From Moniliella sp. 'wahieum' (lineage: Eukaryota > Basidiomycota > Moniliellomycetes > Moniliellales > Moniliellaceae): DNA of 64,000 nucleotides. Within the stretch, counting starts at the first letter, position 1, and each line of letters begins with the position of its first letter. The stretch lies in NCBI GenBank assembly GCA_003971905.1, contig RSEE01000052.1:62001-126000 (forward strand), read 5' to 3'. Positions 1-11,092 of the stretch are shown in pieces. A program made the position numbers and the translations under genes. The notes beneath the pieces were generated by a model. The model was not told the origin of the DNA. It was given only the letters and a program-made list of their open reading frames with translations, and ran no database searches.

Positions 1-1108
1 CCTCACTTCGCCCCTTACCCACCAAGATGATTTACGGCCAGCCAGTGCGCTCGTGACGGTGACCCTACCTCGTGCCGATCGCGAGTTTGCTCTGCGACTG
101 TACGGAGCGGACATTACCTTTGACCCGCCCGTCTTGACGTTTGGTCAGGCGCGTTCGCGCAGCTTTAGTATGACATCGCGGGTGCTGGGGCCGAAACAGG
201 TGGTGTTTGTCCGGGCCGGACGAAGGAGTCGGTTCTACGGCGAGACGTTGACGGTGGACGCACAGCAGGGGGCTATACCACTGCCACGCAGCGCGACCGT
301 GGTGTGGTAAACGTGCGTTTATGCAACACACCTTCCTTTTGACTAGCCCTTGGGACCACGGTGCTACTCCCAGTCCTACCCCCAGCCCTGGTTTGGCCCC
401 TGGCTCTGGCGCTGTCCCTGGCTCTGGCTCTGGTCCTGGCCCTAGTTCTGGTCTGGCCCAAGTTTCCAGCACGGCGGCTGGTCGAAAGTTCTTGTTCAGC
501 TTGGAGGACGGAGAAAAGCGGTCGTTTGTGACTGACGCCTTGGCACAGCGGTTGGATGCACTTCGTCGTACGCCCATCACACCTGTACAAAAGTTACCTG
601 GAGACGGTTGGGGTAGAAGCGCTGCGGGAGGCGTTGATTGATCCTAGGACGAATCCAGTTCTCTCCAACGCAGTGTCAGTGCCAGTGCGCTTGCTCCTGG
701 ACCTGGATCGCGTCGAGTAGGGACGGGAGGACGGAGGAGCAGGAACAGGAGTGACGGCAAGGTATCGGACGTGCCCGTTTCCGCTCCTGCTGTTCCCCCT
801 CCGTCCTTGGGAGGGGGGGCACGCTTCGTCACGCCTTGGGCGGATTGACGCGCAAACTAGACCGGGTGGCTAGCTCGGCAGGTACGAGTCATCGACCCTC
901 TGTGGCGGCTATGCCCCCGAGCGAGGGACGGGAGGGGCCAAGTGCAAGTACGAGTGCCAATGCGAGTACTGCTGCAAGTGCAAGTGCGCCTCCAAATGGC
1001 AACACGGTGTCAGGCGCACCGATCACGCTTACGGGCGCAGAGATTGTGGCCATGTGCGAACACAATTCCTTGTTGGCCCCCTTTGGGCACAACGGTCGTG
1101 AAGCTTGA
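1..1108 (+). CDS. Sec7/PH-type Arf-GEF-like protein (Syt1-like), C-terminal part, frame-broken
   Basis: The reading frame is open from the window edge, so the gene starts upstream. Four consecutive segments in different frames look like the C-terminal PH region of fungal Sec7-PH exchange factors. These are a segment with PPVLTFGQARSRSFSMTS and LGPKQVVFVRAG (to 310), then KRAFMQHTF and GRKFLFSLEDGEKRSF (309-600), then VEALREALIDP (about 601-718), then LTGAEIVAMCEHNSLL before the stop at 1106-1108. In known relatives these motifs occur in this order. Proteins of this family activate Arf GTPases at Golgi or plasma-membrane sites; the Sec7 catalytic domain itself would lie outside the window. A Ser/Ala-rich low-complexity stretch lies at about 930-1000. 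Frame changes near 308, 600 and 720-840 may be indels or unrecognised introns. Family assignment rests on recalled motif order only. Confidence 0.45.
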
Positions 1109-1327
1109 TGCAAGGTGAGCCTCATCAGCTGGTGCAGTGATGAGAGCTGTTGGCCGCCTCTCCCTGAGGGTTAGAGCCCGCTGAACCCCGAACGTCCAAC
1201 TCGATCTTTGGATCCTTAATCATTGATCAAACAGTTCTAGGTACAATAACTGTCCTTCCCCCCCTCGTTTAGCATCATGTCTGCCGAGCCCGTTCTTGAA
1301 GCATACAAGACGTAATTGGTGCAACTT

Positions 1328-1441
1328 CTTATTTTGTTCTGTTCTGTTCTGTTTTGTCTGCTTATTAGGGCCGTTTTGTTCTGTTCTGCTTTGGTTTTTG
1401 GTGTGGCTTGGTTTGGTTTGGTTTGGTTTGTGGTTGGCTGC
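1328..1441. repeat. T/G-rich pentamer tracts (TTCTG and TTTGG units)
   Basis: Two low-complexity runs sit close together: tandem TTCTG-like pentamers at about 1333-1350 and 1376-1390, and tandem TTTGG pentamers at about 1405-1430. No coding similarity was seen. It could be the pyrimidine-rich part of a promoter or of an intron. Confidence 0.6.
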
Positions 1442-2009
1442 AGTTCATGTGGTGGTAAAAGTCGTGACAGAAACCGTATCGCATGGCCATATTACTGTGG
1501 AGTTAAAAGTGGCATGCGGGGCATATTTATCTTTCTTCCTCCTTTTCCGTCTGTCCGTCCTCCTCGCGCCCCTCCCCCCCGTTCTCTCAACCCACTGGTT
1601 TTTTTGTTGAACAAATGCATAGGGCATGTAGGTGGACGAGGGCTATCTTGTTCCTGTATACCATAGCAGAAAGAGCCGATACAAGCCTGAAGCTTGATTG
1701 AAGCTATCCTGGCACATGCATCAACTCTTACGATCCCTCTGATCCTTGTTTTGTCTTCCCTCCGACCGTCGCCATACACTGCACAGCTCCACCGATGCTC
1801 GTCCATTTTCTCTTCGAGATAGGTTTGCTCTCATCCCTTTTATTGGGTCCGAAACTGTGTGAGGAGAGGACGATTCTGAATCGAGGGATTGGGGGTCCCC
1901 ATCGTTGTTTCGTATCCTTGAGCTACCATCTGCATGGGACCGACGACTGCAACGGCCTTATTGGTGGAGAACCTAGCATACGGACGGGGCAGAAAGCGGA
2001 TCTGAAATG

Positions 2010-2051
2010 AACGTTGAACGTTGAACGCTGATCGATGATCGATGATGCGAG
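2010..2051. repeat. heptamer palindrome array (AACGTTG then ATCGATG)
   Basis: Six contiguous 7-bp units keep one register: AACGTTG (two), AACGCTG, ATCGATG (two) and ATGCGAG. The unit changes from an AACGTT core to an ATCGAT core without losing the 7-bp phase. See the findings for the window-wide pattern. Confidence 0.85.
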
Positions 2052-2479
2052 TTTTGAAATGTATAGCTGCTACTCCTGCGGGCAGGCACAGGCAGGCAAC
2101 ACCGTCTGCACTAGTAAGTGTTGGAGAAACGACACAAAAGGTTTTGTCGGCAGCCTGGGGAGGCTGTGCCGCGTGTTCTGGGTTGCAAAGGAGAGGCATT
2201 TCACCCGCAAGACTGGGTTCATAACATCATGTCGTACAAGAACAGTGGTATGGACCTCCGAGACGGCGCTACAGAGGGGCTAGATCTGAGAAAGGAGGCG
2301 ACACCCGCCCCTTAGAAGATGCAACCGCTGGAGCAGCCGTCAGCCTCGAGGGGCCCATACACGCAATATGGGGGCTCGGGCACAACTCGAATATTGTGAA
2401 CACCCCAAGCAGAGAACATGTATTGTTGTCCACCATCCGCAATTCCTAGCTCCCTGCTTCTTTTGCCCTCTTCCTCGTC

Positions 2480-5400
2480 ATGGACGCATCAGGTCTCGCC
2501 ACCCCCAAATCACAGTCGACGGCGCCGTCCAAACGCCGCGAAGGAGCCCCTATCCCCCCGCTAGCGCTAGTGTACGCTTTGCGCGATCATTTACCACCCT
2601 CGTGCCGCTCCGGATCCATCTAAGGAGCAACAATTCAATGCTCTCCCAACCTTTTCCATCCAGAATGGCCTTGCTTCCTCGTAAGAATCAAGTGCCACTG
2701 TTGCGTCGTCCCTCGGATACGGCTTTTTTTGCCCAAAGTCCTCGGGGCACGGAGTATTCCCCAATCACAAGCGACCCATTGTTTCCTTGGTTGGGACCTT
2801 CTACACCAGCAAGTGCACAGTACGTTCTTCACTTTCAGCCCATGGGTGCGTTTTCGACTTTCACGAACACAGGAAAAACATCCAGAGGGACTGGCTGAGC
2901 TTAGAGAAGAAGCTCTATCCTTTGGTATTTCTCTCGGTCCCAACCCAACAGGACTCACGTCGACCTTTGAAGATTCCGACGAGGATGAAGAGGAGGTGCC
3001 TACGTTGACCAGTGAGAAGGATAGTCTCCGGAAGATCAAGAATGGCTTTCGGTCTCTCGGAAGGTCTGCCAAGCCTCCTTTTCCTCCAGTAACGCCCCAC
3101 ATTGCAAAAGACGACACATACTTTGGGGTGCAGGGACTCGGAGGGCACCATGGAATCGACGGCTTCGCTCCCAAGTAGGGCGAGAATCATTCCTCCTTCT
3201 ACACCAGGGCGTGGGTCTGACTTGGTCTGCCTTGTCCCTTTACGAGAAGGGAGATAACGCCGCCTCCACCTTTCCAAGAGTGGGGCATCAACGCAGCCTC
3301 CTCGGGCTTCCCTATGTTTTTCTCCATTCCGCACTGGAGGAAAGAGATCCTTGGTAGAACCCCGTCGAAGCCCAAGGCAAATGGGACTTGGTGGGTTAAG
3401 TGCCCACGACGGTACCCCACCACTCGTGCCGGGGTCATAAGCCCCGACTTGCCCCCAGTCCTACGCTAGCCACGCAACGCGCTCAAAAGAGGGTGGAGTC
3501 CAGGCCGAAGACTTATTCGACCGAATGGCTTCTACTAAACTCTCCTCTAAGGCTCGGGGAAATCGCGAAGCTTCGGTCCCCCTGCTTCATGAGGGTGCCA
3601 GACCAGAAGGAATCTTCAATCCAGGATACGTCATTGAAGGTATCTCTTCCTGACCGACCTAGTACGGTGATGGACATCGCTAGCCCTGGAGTGAAGTATT
3701 TCATCTCACCTGTCACGTCGGTTTCTCAGCCCGTTCAGCTTCGACGCAGATAGGACAGCTCAATGTCCTCCATCCACCGTGGTCGACAGAATCGAACGCC
3801 CGCCGGGACGTCTCCCAAACAAGAGCAAGTCAGTTGCTTGCTTCTCTTTGGCAGAGATCGAGTCACAAGCCAAGCAAGGGGGGCAACAATCGACACACAA
3901 TCCGGGAAGCTCATACCACTCTTCCATCACCAGGTACATGCCCCATGCCAGCCCCACTGGAGCTGGACGAACCACCCACTTCATCGGAATGGGCTCAAGA
4001 ATCTCCTACGGTCCTTTGTATGGACTCGGCAGTTTTGCCGAGTGCGCCCCCCCAGCCTGGTGAGGAGGGGGGACTTGTGCCTGAGGTGGAAGAAGAGAAC
4101 CTGATCACGTCCGAGTCGGAGGAAGACCTACAACCTGAACCGCTTCCTGAATCAAGCTTGAAGAACCATCAAATTTGATCCGTGGTATGACGGGACGTCG
4201 AGCAAAAAACCAACAAATCCCGGTTAGTGTATCTTCATTATCGAGTCTGTGCTCCCCACTTGGCACAAATGGAAGCCAGGACAAGGATCAGCGTCATCTT
4301 TCTCTCTCTTTGTTGGTACCCCTCTCTTCCTTCCCCGCACCACAAAATTCGAGGAAAGAAAGGCCAGCGATCAAGGCAAGTTAGGGATTCATTCATCATC
4401 TCTCTATGTTGATGAGCCTGTTAACACTCATTACTGGCTTTACACCCTTCTATTTCGAGGGATTCGCTTGGGGATGAGAAAGAGGAGAAAGCACCGCCCT
4501 GGATTTGGGAGATGGTCGCATACGGAAAGGAAGGTTCTCAGAAGGTGAGGCTTTCAATCGAAAGCAGTACGTTCTTCCCTTCGCTTGACACGCTATGTGG
4601 TCCCCCTACGCTCCCAAACAGGGCCAGTTCAGTGCATTCCTCCGTACCCTTATGAAGCAGCGGAATGAAACACCGAAACTGCTCCTTCTACCCGGCCGGT
4701 ATCGCCTACAAGCGGTGAAAATGAGAAACTATGGCCTCTTGCTTCGTCACCCAAAGAGTCCCATACCAAAGGCACGCATTTTTCTGGTACCATGGGAAAC
4801 ACGTCTGTTGGCATGGGGAGCACTTCTGTTGGATTGACGATCAACACAGCTGCCGCCACGGAATGGGCCCTGTCGCCTGCACCCAAATCGTCTTCCCACT
4901 CCAATTGGCGCAGCAGCACAGGAACGTCACCTTATCCCACCTGCATTAGTCCCAATAATTTCGGGATCCACGATCGTGCACGACGTGCCAGCAGCAGTTT
5001 TGCCGAGGGGGTCAGTTCGGCAAACATCAGCCACTCTGTCTGAATCTCTTTGGGAGAAGACCTGTTTGGCCTGAATTCGTTCGAGCTTGCACCCCTGAGC
5101 GTCTCTTCGGCTACGAGTGGTGGATTCTTAGCAGTTCCCTCTCCCTTCCCTCCCGCTACATCTTTACAGCAACGGTGCGAGGGACCTTCTCCAAAGAAGG
5201 TAGTTATCTCGACATGCTGGATGAAGACGAGGACGAACCCGCCCTGTCTTCTCAATTTGTCCCGCACTCTCAGATCCGAATTGTCATGCTGAAGAGGAGG
5301 CGGCCGTCGAAGATGACTGCTGTCTCCACATTCGACTTCATCGCCCCGCCCACCTATACCCCGCCCTTCTTTCTTTGCTTGCAACCGACACGATTCTCGA

Positions 5401-5966
5401 TCCGGAACCTCTTCATGATGTGGATTATAAGGCAGTGCAGATGGAGGCGGCATTGCTTGGCTACAAACCGAGCGACTTGGGTGTCGAGTGTTTTGACTTT
5501 TGCGGTATCAATGGATCCGATTCTTCCCAGTATGAAGAGTCTTCTTCGGTTTTTATCTCAGCACATTGGGGGTGCTTTGTGTTTTCTCCTTTCAGTGGGG
5601 ATGATGCACTGATTGTGTGTTACCAAAATACTACACCTCACAAGAAGAGGGGATATTGGTGTAGCCGCAGGCATTATTCCTGTAGAAGTATATACTAATA
5701 GTGTGGGTGGTGCCCTATCATTGGCACGATGGACTTGGTGTTTGGCGAGGTGTGGACCGCTAATGCCCGTGTTGGGATGCCTGGCCTGCAAACCATGCGC
5801 GCTCCAAGTCGATCGCCTGTGCCCATTGGGGGTGGGGCGGGGGGATATGCAGCCGCTACGTGCTGAGGCTGAGCCGGGTGGTAAACAAACGAGAACGCGA
5901 GGGCTTGGACAGCTCGAAGGGCCTGAACAATTTAATGGAAAGGAAGCGGAGTTGGCTGACATGTGA
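2480..5966 (+). CDS. unrecognised long protein gene, frame-broken
   Basis: I do not recognise this gene. A plausible start is the ATG at 2480 (MDASGLATPKS...). Coding-like segments follow on the + strand in alternating frames: an acidic Ser/Glu stretch at about 2955-3030 (EDSDEDEEEVPTL), an acidic one at about 3990-4178 (VPEVEEENLITSESEEDL), another at about 5215-5260 (DEDEDEPAL), a segment at 5375-5540 (DPEPLHDVDYKAVQMEAALLGYK) and a last one ending at 5966. The overall picture is a long, largely disordered, Ser/Pro/Glu-rich protein of perhaps 1000 residues. It might be more than one gene, and short introns cannot be separated from indels here. The next gene downstream starts only about 220 bp after the end. 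Confidence 0.35.
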
Positions 5967-6188
5967 GATATTGACACTCAATCACCTGCGATGACGTTTA
6001 GCGGGAGTGGGCGTGTGCGCAGCAGCGGGGCGGGCGCCACTGGGCGGAGCTTGCTGGAGCGCTGAAGCTTGAAGCTCTGCGCGCTCCGCCGGCCCCTCGC
6101 CACCTCCACCGTCGGCCATGGCCCTCTGACCCACCCGTCCATCCTCGTTCTTACTGCCCCCTCCACCACTTAAGTACCGTCCGCAGCC

Positions 6189-7179
6189 ATGGCGCTCGCC
6201 ACGCTCGCCGCGTTGGGTTGGCAGTCTGCCCGCCGCTGGTGTACGCGAACAAGCCTACCGGATGTACCAGCGCCAGGATAGCCGTGGGTTCGCCAAGGAA
6301 GTGTGTGGCGTCTTGCTTTTTGCCAATGGGGCACGTGTGCTCTGGTGGTTCTCCGAGCGCTACGAAACACCACTCTTGGTCCAGGCTTACTGATGATTGC
6401 CGCCCAACTCTTTCTCCTCTATCTGTGCATCCGCTTCATGCCTGCCGCACCTGTCTCTGAGCTACGATCCAGTGGGGCCAATCCAGAGCCTGTGTTTGAT
6501 GCTCAGGAAGAACAGACGCTGTATCCTCCTCCTCGGACACCACGTTTCCAAATGCGTGTCGACCCGCCCCCGGAAGAAATCCAAACTGAGGAGGGAGAGG
6601 GACACCATGCACCTTCGCATTCCGTTCCGGACTATGACGATGTTCCTTCTTCGCAGGGACGTTGGACGTCCATGCACCGTTTTCTCCGACATCTACGGAC
6701 CTCGCCTCCTGGCTGGCATCGTCCGTTCAACCTCTGGAACTGGCCTCACTTTTCCACGTGTGTAGCTTCCCACTCCCAATTGAAGCACTTAAGGCTGACC
6801 CACCGACAGATATGCAGCCGTCTACGCTGGCTACATGGCCATCCTCGCCATCTTACAGGTCGCCTTGGGCTGGTCCAAGGCGTACAATGCCGTGCTTGGT
6901 ACGTGGGCTATGGGAGTGGAAGCTCTGCTTCCTCTGCCGCAACTCGTTCAAAACCAAAAGCGCAAGTCGCTTTCGGGTTTCCAGCTCTCTGTCCTGGCCG
7001 GTTGGACAGGCGGAGATGCATTCAAGACAGTGTACCGTGTTATTCGCAAGGCACCATTGCAGTTTACTGTTTTTGGCGCGTTCCAATTAACTGTTGATCT
7101 TGCCATTTGCGTCCAGGCATATCTCTTCCGCTCCCAGACGGCGCAGGACAACGCCCTTCTTACCTCTGAGGGGGGCTAG
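6189..7179 (+). CDS. ANY1: PQ-loop repeat membrane protein (SLC66A2/ANY1-like)
   Basis: This is a multi-pass endomembrane protein with two PQ-loop repeats. The N-terminal half (about 6215-6450) reads across one early frame shift as PPLVYANKAYRMYQRQDS, RGFAKEVCGVLLFANGARVL and ETPLLVQALLMIAAQLFLLY, the pattern of SLC66A2/PQLC1 and yeast Any1. The C-terminal half (about 6830-7130) has the second PQ motif LPLPQLVQNQKRKSLSGFQ followed by GWTGGDAFKTVYRVIRKAPL and FTVFGAFQLTVDLAICVQAY. A charged linker of about 90 residues joins the halves. Any1 antagonises the phospholipid flippase Neo1 in yeast endosome/Golgi membranes, so a role in lipid asymmetry is likely by family. The start is the first ATG of the similarity (GCCATGG context). 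A further open segment to about 7400 could be a longer tail. Confidence 0.75.
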
Positions 7180-7727
7180 CCCTAGTGCATTTCTCCAAGA
7201 GGTTCTCCACGCTCCAGGGATCCCCTTGCGTGGCGACCCACTTTCTCATACTGGTTCAGCAGATGAGGTGGAACTCTTGCCCCGTTCTTCAGAGGCAAGC
7301 GAACGCGATATTACGTCCCCCCCAAACAGTCTCTGGAACAGGCTTCTCGCGCGTCGGTGCCGGACGAATCACCCTACGCTATTGGGCGGACGATGAAGAA
7401 AAAGACTAGCGCATGCCATGGTTTAAGATCAAGGGAAGGATGCCGACTAGGCAGGCTGCAGAGTGGGGCAGGAAATGAAAGCGTGCAAATGGAATCGGGA
7501 GAGAGGGCTCATAGGTCGTGCATGAGCCGTTCGTCAGCAGAGAACGCTGCTTTCTTCTACTAGTTAAGGCGCGCCATGCACCTTTCCACCATCCATCTCA
7601 TCTCAAGCATGGGTATTATCTTAAGACGTCAGGCAGCGCGACATGCTCGGGGGCAAATATGCCCTACAGACCAGGAGGCCGTGATTCATTTTTCCAGTGT
7701 CAGCGGATGAGCCTTAGCGCATCAGCC
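7180..7727. other. intergenic or 3' tail, no separate gene
   Basis: The + strand remains open in pieces to about 7400 (a segment with DEVELLPRSSEASERD), possibly a frame-shifted tail of the PQ-loop gene. From 7410 to 7727 nothing is recognised. This is the space between the 3' ends of two convergent genes. Confidence 0.4.
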
Positions 7728-9057
7728 TCAGCCGCTCCGCCATTCGTTGGGGTGGTGACCCATCTCAGAGCGCTTGATGATCTCGTCCGTAAATGCACGA
7801 GTGCCCAGCGAGCCTCCCAGGTCCCCTGTGCGTTGGCCTTGAGCAATTGCCTTGAAGACCAGCCGCCTCGATCTTGTCGGCCTTGTCAAACAGGCTCATG
7901 TGGCGCAGCATCATGATCGACGACAGCAGCAGTGCGGTGGGGTTGGCCTTGTCCATCCCCGCATGTCCGGGGCTGAACCATGCACGGCCTCGAAGATGCT
8001 GGCGTCATAGCCAATTTACCCGACGGGGTCAGGCCCAGGCCACCGATCAGACCGGCGCACATGTCGGACAAGATGTCCCATACAAGTTGGGCATCACCAT
8101 CACCCGGTCCGAGTAGGGTGCCGGGTCCTGCACGATCCGTAAGCAGGCGCGGTCCAGCAGATCCTCGTCGTACGCAATGTCTGGGTACTCCTTGGCGACG
8201 GCGCGGCAGGCGTGCAGGAACATGCCGTCCGACATGCGCATAATGTTGGCCTTGTGCACCGCCGTCACGCGCTTGCCGCCCGCTCTGCTGCGCGTGGTGG
8301 AACGCGTACCGAGCAACCCGCTCAGGACGCCTCGAGAGTGATCAGCTGATCGACTGGACCACCCATCGACAATCTCGTGCTCAATGCCCGAGTACTCGCC
8401 CTCGGTGTTCTCGCGGATGAGGACAGTGTTGACATTGTCATAGGCCGTCTTGAAGCCCTCGATCGACGACAAGGACGCACGTTGGCGTACAGCTTGAACG
8501 TCCGCGCAGCGTCAGGTTGAAGCGTGGCCCTTGCCCACTGGGTGGCAAGGGACCCTTGAGGGCAACCGTGTTCTGACGAATGCTCTTGACCGCATCAGCA
8601 GGGATGGGGACTTGCCCTGCTCGTTGATGTAAGGGGTAACCTCAACCTCCTCCCACTTGATGGGCACGCCGGCAGCGTGGTAATGTTCTTGACGGCGTCA
8701 GCGACCTCGGGGCCAATGCCGTCACCAGGGATGAGGGTGACGAGGTACTTGCCGTCGGCCTCGGGCTTCTTGCGTACGCGGTGGTGATGCCGCCGCGGGG
8801 GTCTGGAGGCCGCGGCTGCGGGCAGGGATGGCGGCGCGCCACGGGACGGAGGGAGCGGCACGCACGCCAGCGCGAAGGGTGGGGAGGCAAGCTGGACACG
8901 AGATGGAGTGGTGGAGCGGCGCGGGAACCGACGGGAGGAAAAAGATGGCAGCAATCCTTGGCTTAGTCTGCTGCGCTCGATCGAACCGCGTGCGGCAGCA
9001 GCAGCAGTGCGGACGCAGCACTGGCGCCGTGCTGGGCGCGGGAGCCACACTCGCCAT
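7728..9057 (-). CDS. IDH2: NAD+-isocitrate dehydrogenase, regulatory/catalytic subunit 2 (mitochondrial), frame-broken
   Basis: This subunit of the mitochondrial NAD-dependent isocitrate dehydrogenase converts isocitrate to 2-oxoglutarate in the TCA cycle. From the ATG at 9057 the product begins with an Arg/Ala/Ser-rich presequence of about 75 residues. It then reads [107 protein letters not shown] and [20 protein letters not shown]. These match IDH2-type rather than IDH1-type family motifs, including the [10 protein letters not shown] substrate loop and the YDEDLLDR helix. At least six frame shifts occur (for example near 8690, 8510-8470, 8330, 8080 and 7900). The amino-acid match continues across each, which suggests assembly indels. 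The stop at 7728-7730 is approximate. The gene is head to head with IDH1. Confidence 0.85.
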
Positions 9058-9465
9058 GCGCCTGTGTCGTCACATTTCATTTCATCACTTCTATTGCTTC
9101 CTTCGCGTTGTCCTTGCGTTCCATGGGCCCCGTGTCATTCGGCCTGACGCGTGACGAGCCACCACACGCTGACGAGCATCTCCACCGGGTGGGCCCATTG
9201 CCCATCGCGCCTAGCGTCCATTCCACGCCGGTTGGTGGGGCGCATAGCTGATGGCCCGCGGCCGCCCTACCCGGCGTGTCCGTAGCTGACGTAGCAGCGA
9301 AGGAGAAGCAAAAGATGCCAGAATGTCCAAAACAAAAGGAAACCAAAAGAAACTCGAAATCTCAAGAAAACTCACTCACCAGAACGAAAACAGCGTCGAG
9401 CCAGCAGACTTCGCGTCGCCCTAACCCTCTCTGATCCCGTCTCCTTCCACCACCACTCATTTCCC
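9058..9465. promoter_or_regulatory. shared divergent promoter of IDH2 and IDH1
   Basis: These 408 bp lie between the start codons of IDH2 (leftward) and IDH1 (rightward) and contain no other gene. Both subunits of the hetero-octameric enzyme would therefore be transcribed from one bidirectional region. GC-rich blocks occupy the IDH2 side and an A-rich stretch (about 9300-9380) the IDH1 side. No specific factor site was identified. Confidence 0.65.
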
Positions 9466-10691
9466 ATGGCCCTCCCTCGCAGCCTTGGTCTTGCCCACAC
9501 GCTCCGTGCCGCGGCTGTGCCGCGTCTCGCCACGGCGTATGTCTACCCCTGAGCATGGAAGGCGCCCCTCCCCTGCCCAAGAAGTACGGCGGTGTATCCG
9601 TCGTCACCCTCTGCCCTGGTGATGGCATTGGGAAGGAGGTAACCCATTCGGTCAAGCAGGTCTTCGAGTCGATCAGCGTTCCCGTCGAGTGGGAGGAGTT
9701 TGATGTCTCCGGCGAGACGCGCGGCAGCGAGGCCCTGTTCCAGACGCAATGCAGTCTCTCCAGCGCAACAAGGTCGGCCTGAAGGGTACGTTTCCCCCCC
9801 CCTCTCCCTTTCTCCTTGTATCCCCCCTCCCCCCTGCTTCCCCCGCTCTCTGCCAGATCGGAAACGATCTGACATGACTCGTACCCAGGTATCTTCTACA
9901 CCCCCATCGAGGCTGGCAGTCACAACTCGTGGAACGTGGCCATGCGTCAACAGCTCGACATTTACGCCTCGATGGTCCTTTGCAAGACTCTTCCGGCCAC
10001 GCTACGCGTCACCCCAACGTGGACTTTGTCATCATTCGTGAAAACACGAGGGCGAATACTCGGGTCTGGAGCACCAGTCCTACCCTGGAGTGGTCGAGTC
10101 GCTCAAGGTATCGACCGGGCCAAGGCCGAGCGGATTGCGCGGTTGCGTTTGACTTTGCTGTGCGCAACGGGCGCAAAAAGGTGACGTGTTGCACAAGGCC
10201 AACATTATGAAGCTGGGTGACGGTCTCTTCCTCCGCACGTTTAACGAGGTGGCGAAGGAGTACACTCACGCCAGGATCGAGCACAACGCGATGATTGTCG
10301 ACAACACCTCCATGCAGCTGGTCAGCAACCCGCAGCAGTTCGACGTGGTGGTTACCCCCAACTTGTATGGCAACATTGTATCCAACATTGGTGCTGCGCT
10401 GGTGGGTGGGCCGGGTGTGATCCCCGGCGCGAACATTGGTCGGGAGTATGCGCTGTACGAGCCTGGCTGCCGCCATGTGGCCAAGGACATTGAGGGGACG
10501 GGCAAGGCGAACCCGACGGCGATGCTGCTTTCGTCGACGATGATGCTGCGGCACCTGGGGCTCAACGAGCACGCCAACGCGATTGCCAACTCGCTGTACA
10601 ACGTCATCGCGGAGAAGCGGATTGGCACGCCGGACATTGGCGCACGGCGACGACGCAGGAGTTCACCGACGCGGTGATCAAGAACTTGTGA
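9466..10691 (+). CDS. IDH1: NAD+-isocitrate dehydrogenase subunit 1 (mitochondrial), frame-broken
   Basis: This is the IDH1-type subunit of mitochondrial NAD-IDH, partner of the adjacent divergent IDH2. The ATG at 9466 opens an Arg/Ala-rich presequence (MALPRSLGLAHTLRAAAVPR). The body reads KKYGGVSVVTLCPGDGIGKE, NVAMRQQLDIYASMVLCKTL, VDFVIIREN, LHKANIMKLGDGLFLRTFNE, MIVDNTSMQLVSNPQQFDVV, NIGAALVGGPGVIPGANIGR, NPTAMLLSSTMMLRHLGLNE and TTQEFTDAVIKNL, ending at the TGA at 10689-10691. One intron (9786-9888) has a GTACGT donor and CCCAG acceptor and splits a Gly codon in front of IFYTPIEAG. Single-base frame changes near 9540, 9745, 9995, 10047, 10141, 10180 and 10645 each restore the family sequence when bridged, which favours sequence error over decay. 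Intact length would be about 370 residues, normal for the family. Confidence 0.88.
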
Positions 10692-10876
10692 GTATGCGGG
10701 AGAACATATAAGCCAAAGATGTGGTTGCCCCTGGCTGGGCGAGCGGAAGGGGGCTGGGTTGGGATTAGATGTGGATAGCCGGAGTGTGGGCGGCGCAGCC
10801 GTGCTGAGCTGAGGCGCTGCGGCGGCCAGGAACAGCGAGAGCGAGGGCAGGTGGCTGGATTGAAACATTGGCGCTG

Positions 10877-10890
10877 ATCGATGATCGATG
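10877..10890. repeat. ATCGATG x2 heptamers
   Basis: Two tandem ATCGATG units lie in the 5' flank of the next gene, part of the window-wide heptamer family. Confidence 0.7.
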
Positions 10891-11092
10891 CAGGGAGCCA
10901 AGCAGCTCTTACTCGCGCCCACACTGGCGCCGTGGCAGGCCGCCGCAGACCGGGCCGGCGAGCCTGCGCTTGGCAGCCACAACTGCCACCCAACACCCAC
11001 CTGCGCTTGCCACCCCCCCCCCCCCCACCACCCTCAAAGCCCTCCGCCACCTGCCCCCGGGCGCCCCCACCGCCCCCCCCCTCCCCCTCCCA

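Larger units (their letters stand above)
1109..2479. other. intergenic, no supported gene
   Basis: No convincing gene is seen in these 1.4 kb. A 12-codon frame starts at the ATG at 1277 (MSAEPVLEAYKT) and stops; it could be a first exon, but no following exon was found. A T/G-rich tract covers 1320-1441. A short heptamer array lies at 2010-2051. Confidence 0.5.

Noticed and set aside
1277-1480. Possible small ribosomal-protein-like gene: first exon MSAEPVLEAYKT and a later VVGCSSC resembling the eS12 C-terminus
   Set aside because: The space between the two is a T/G-rich repeat with no room for the body of such a protein, and the match is only a few residues.
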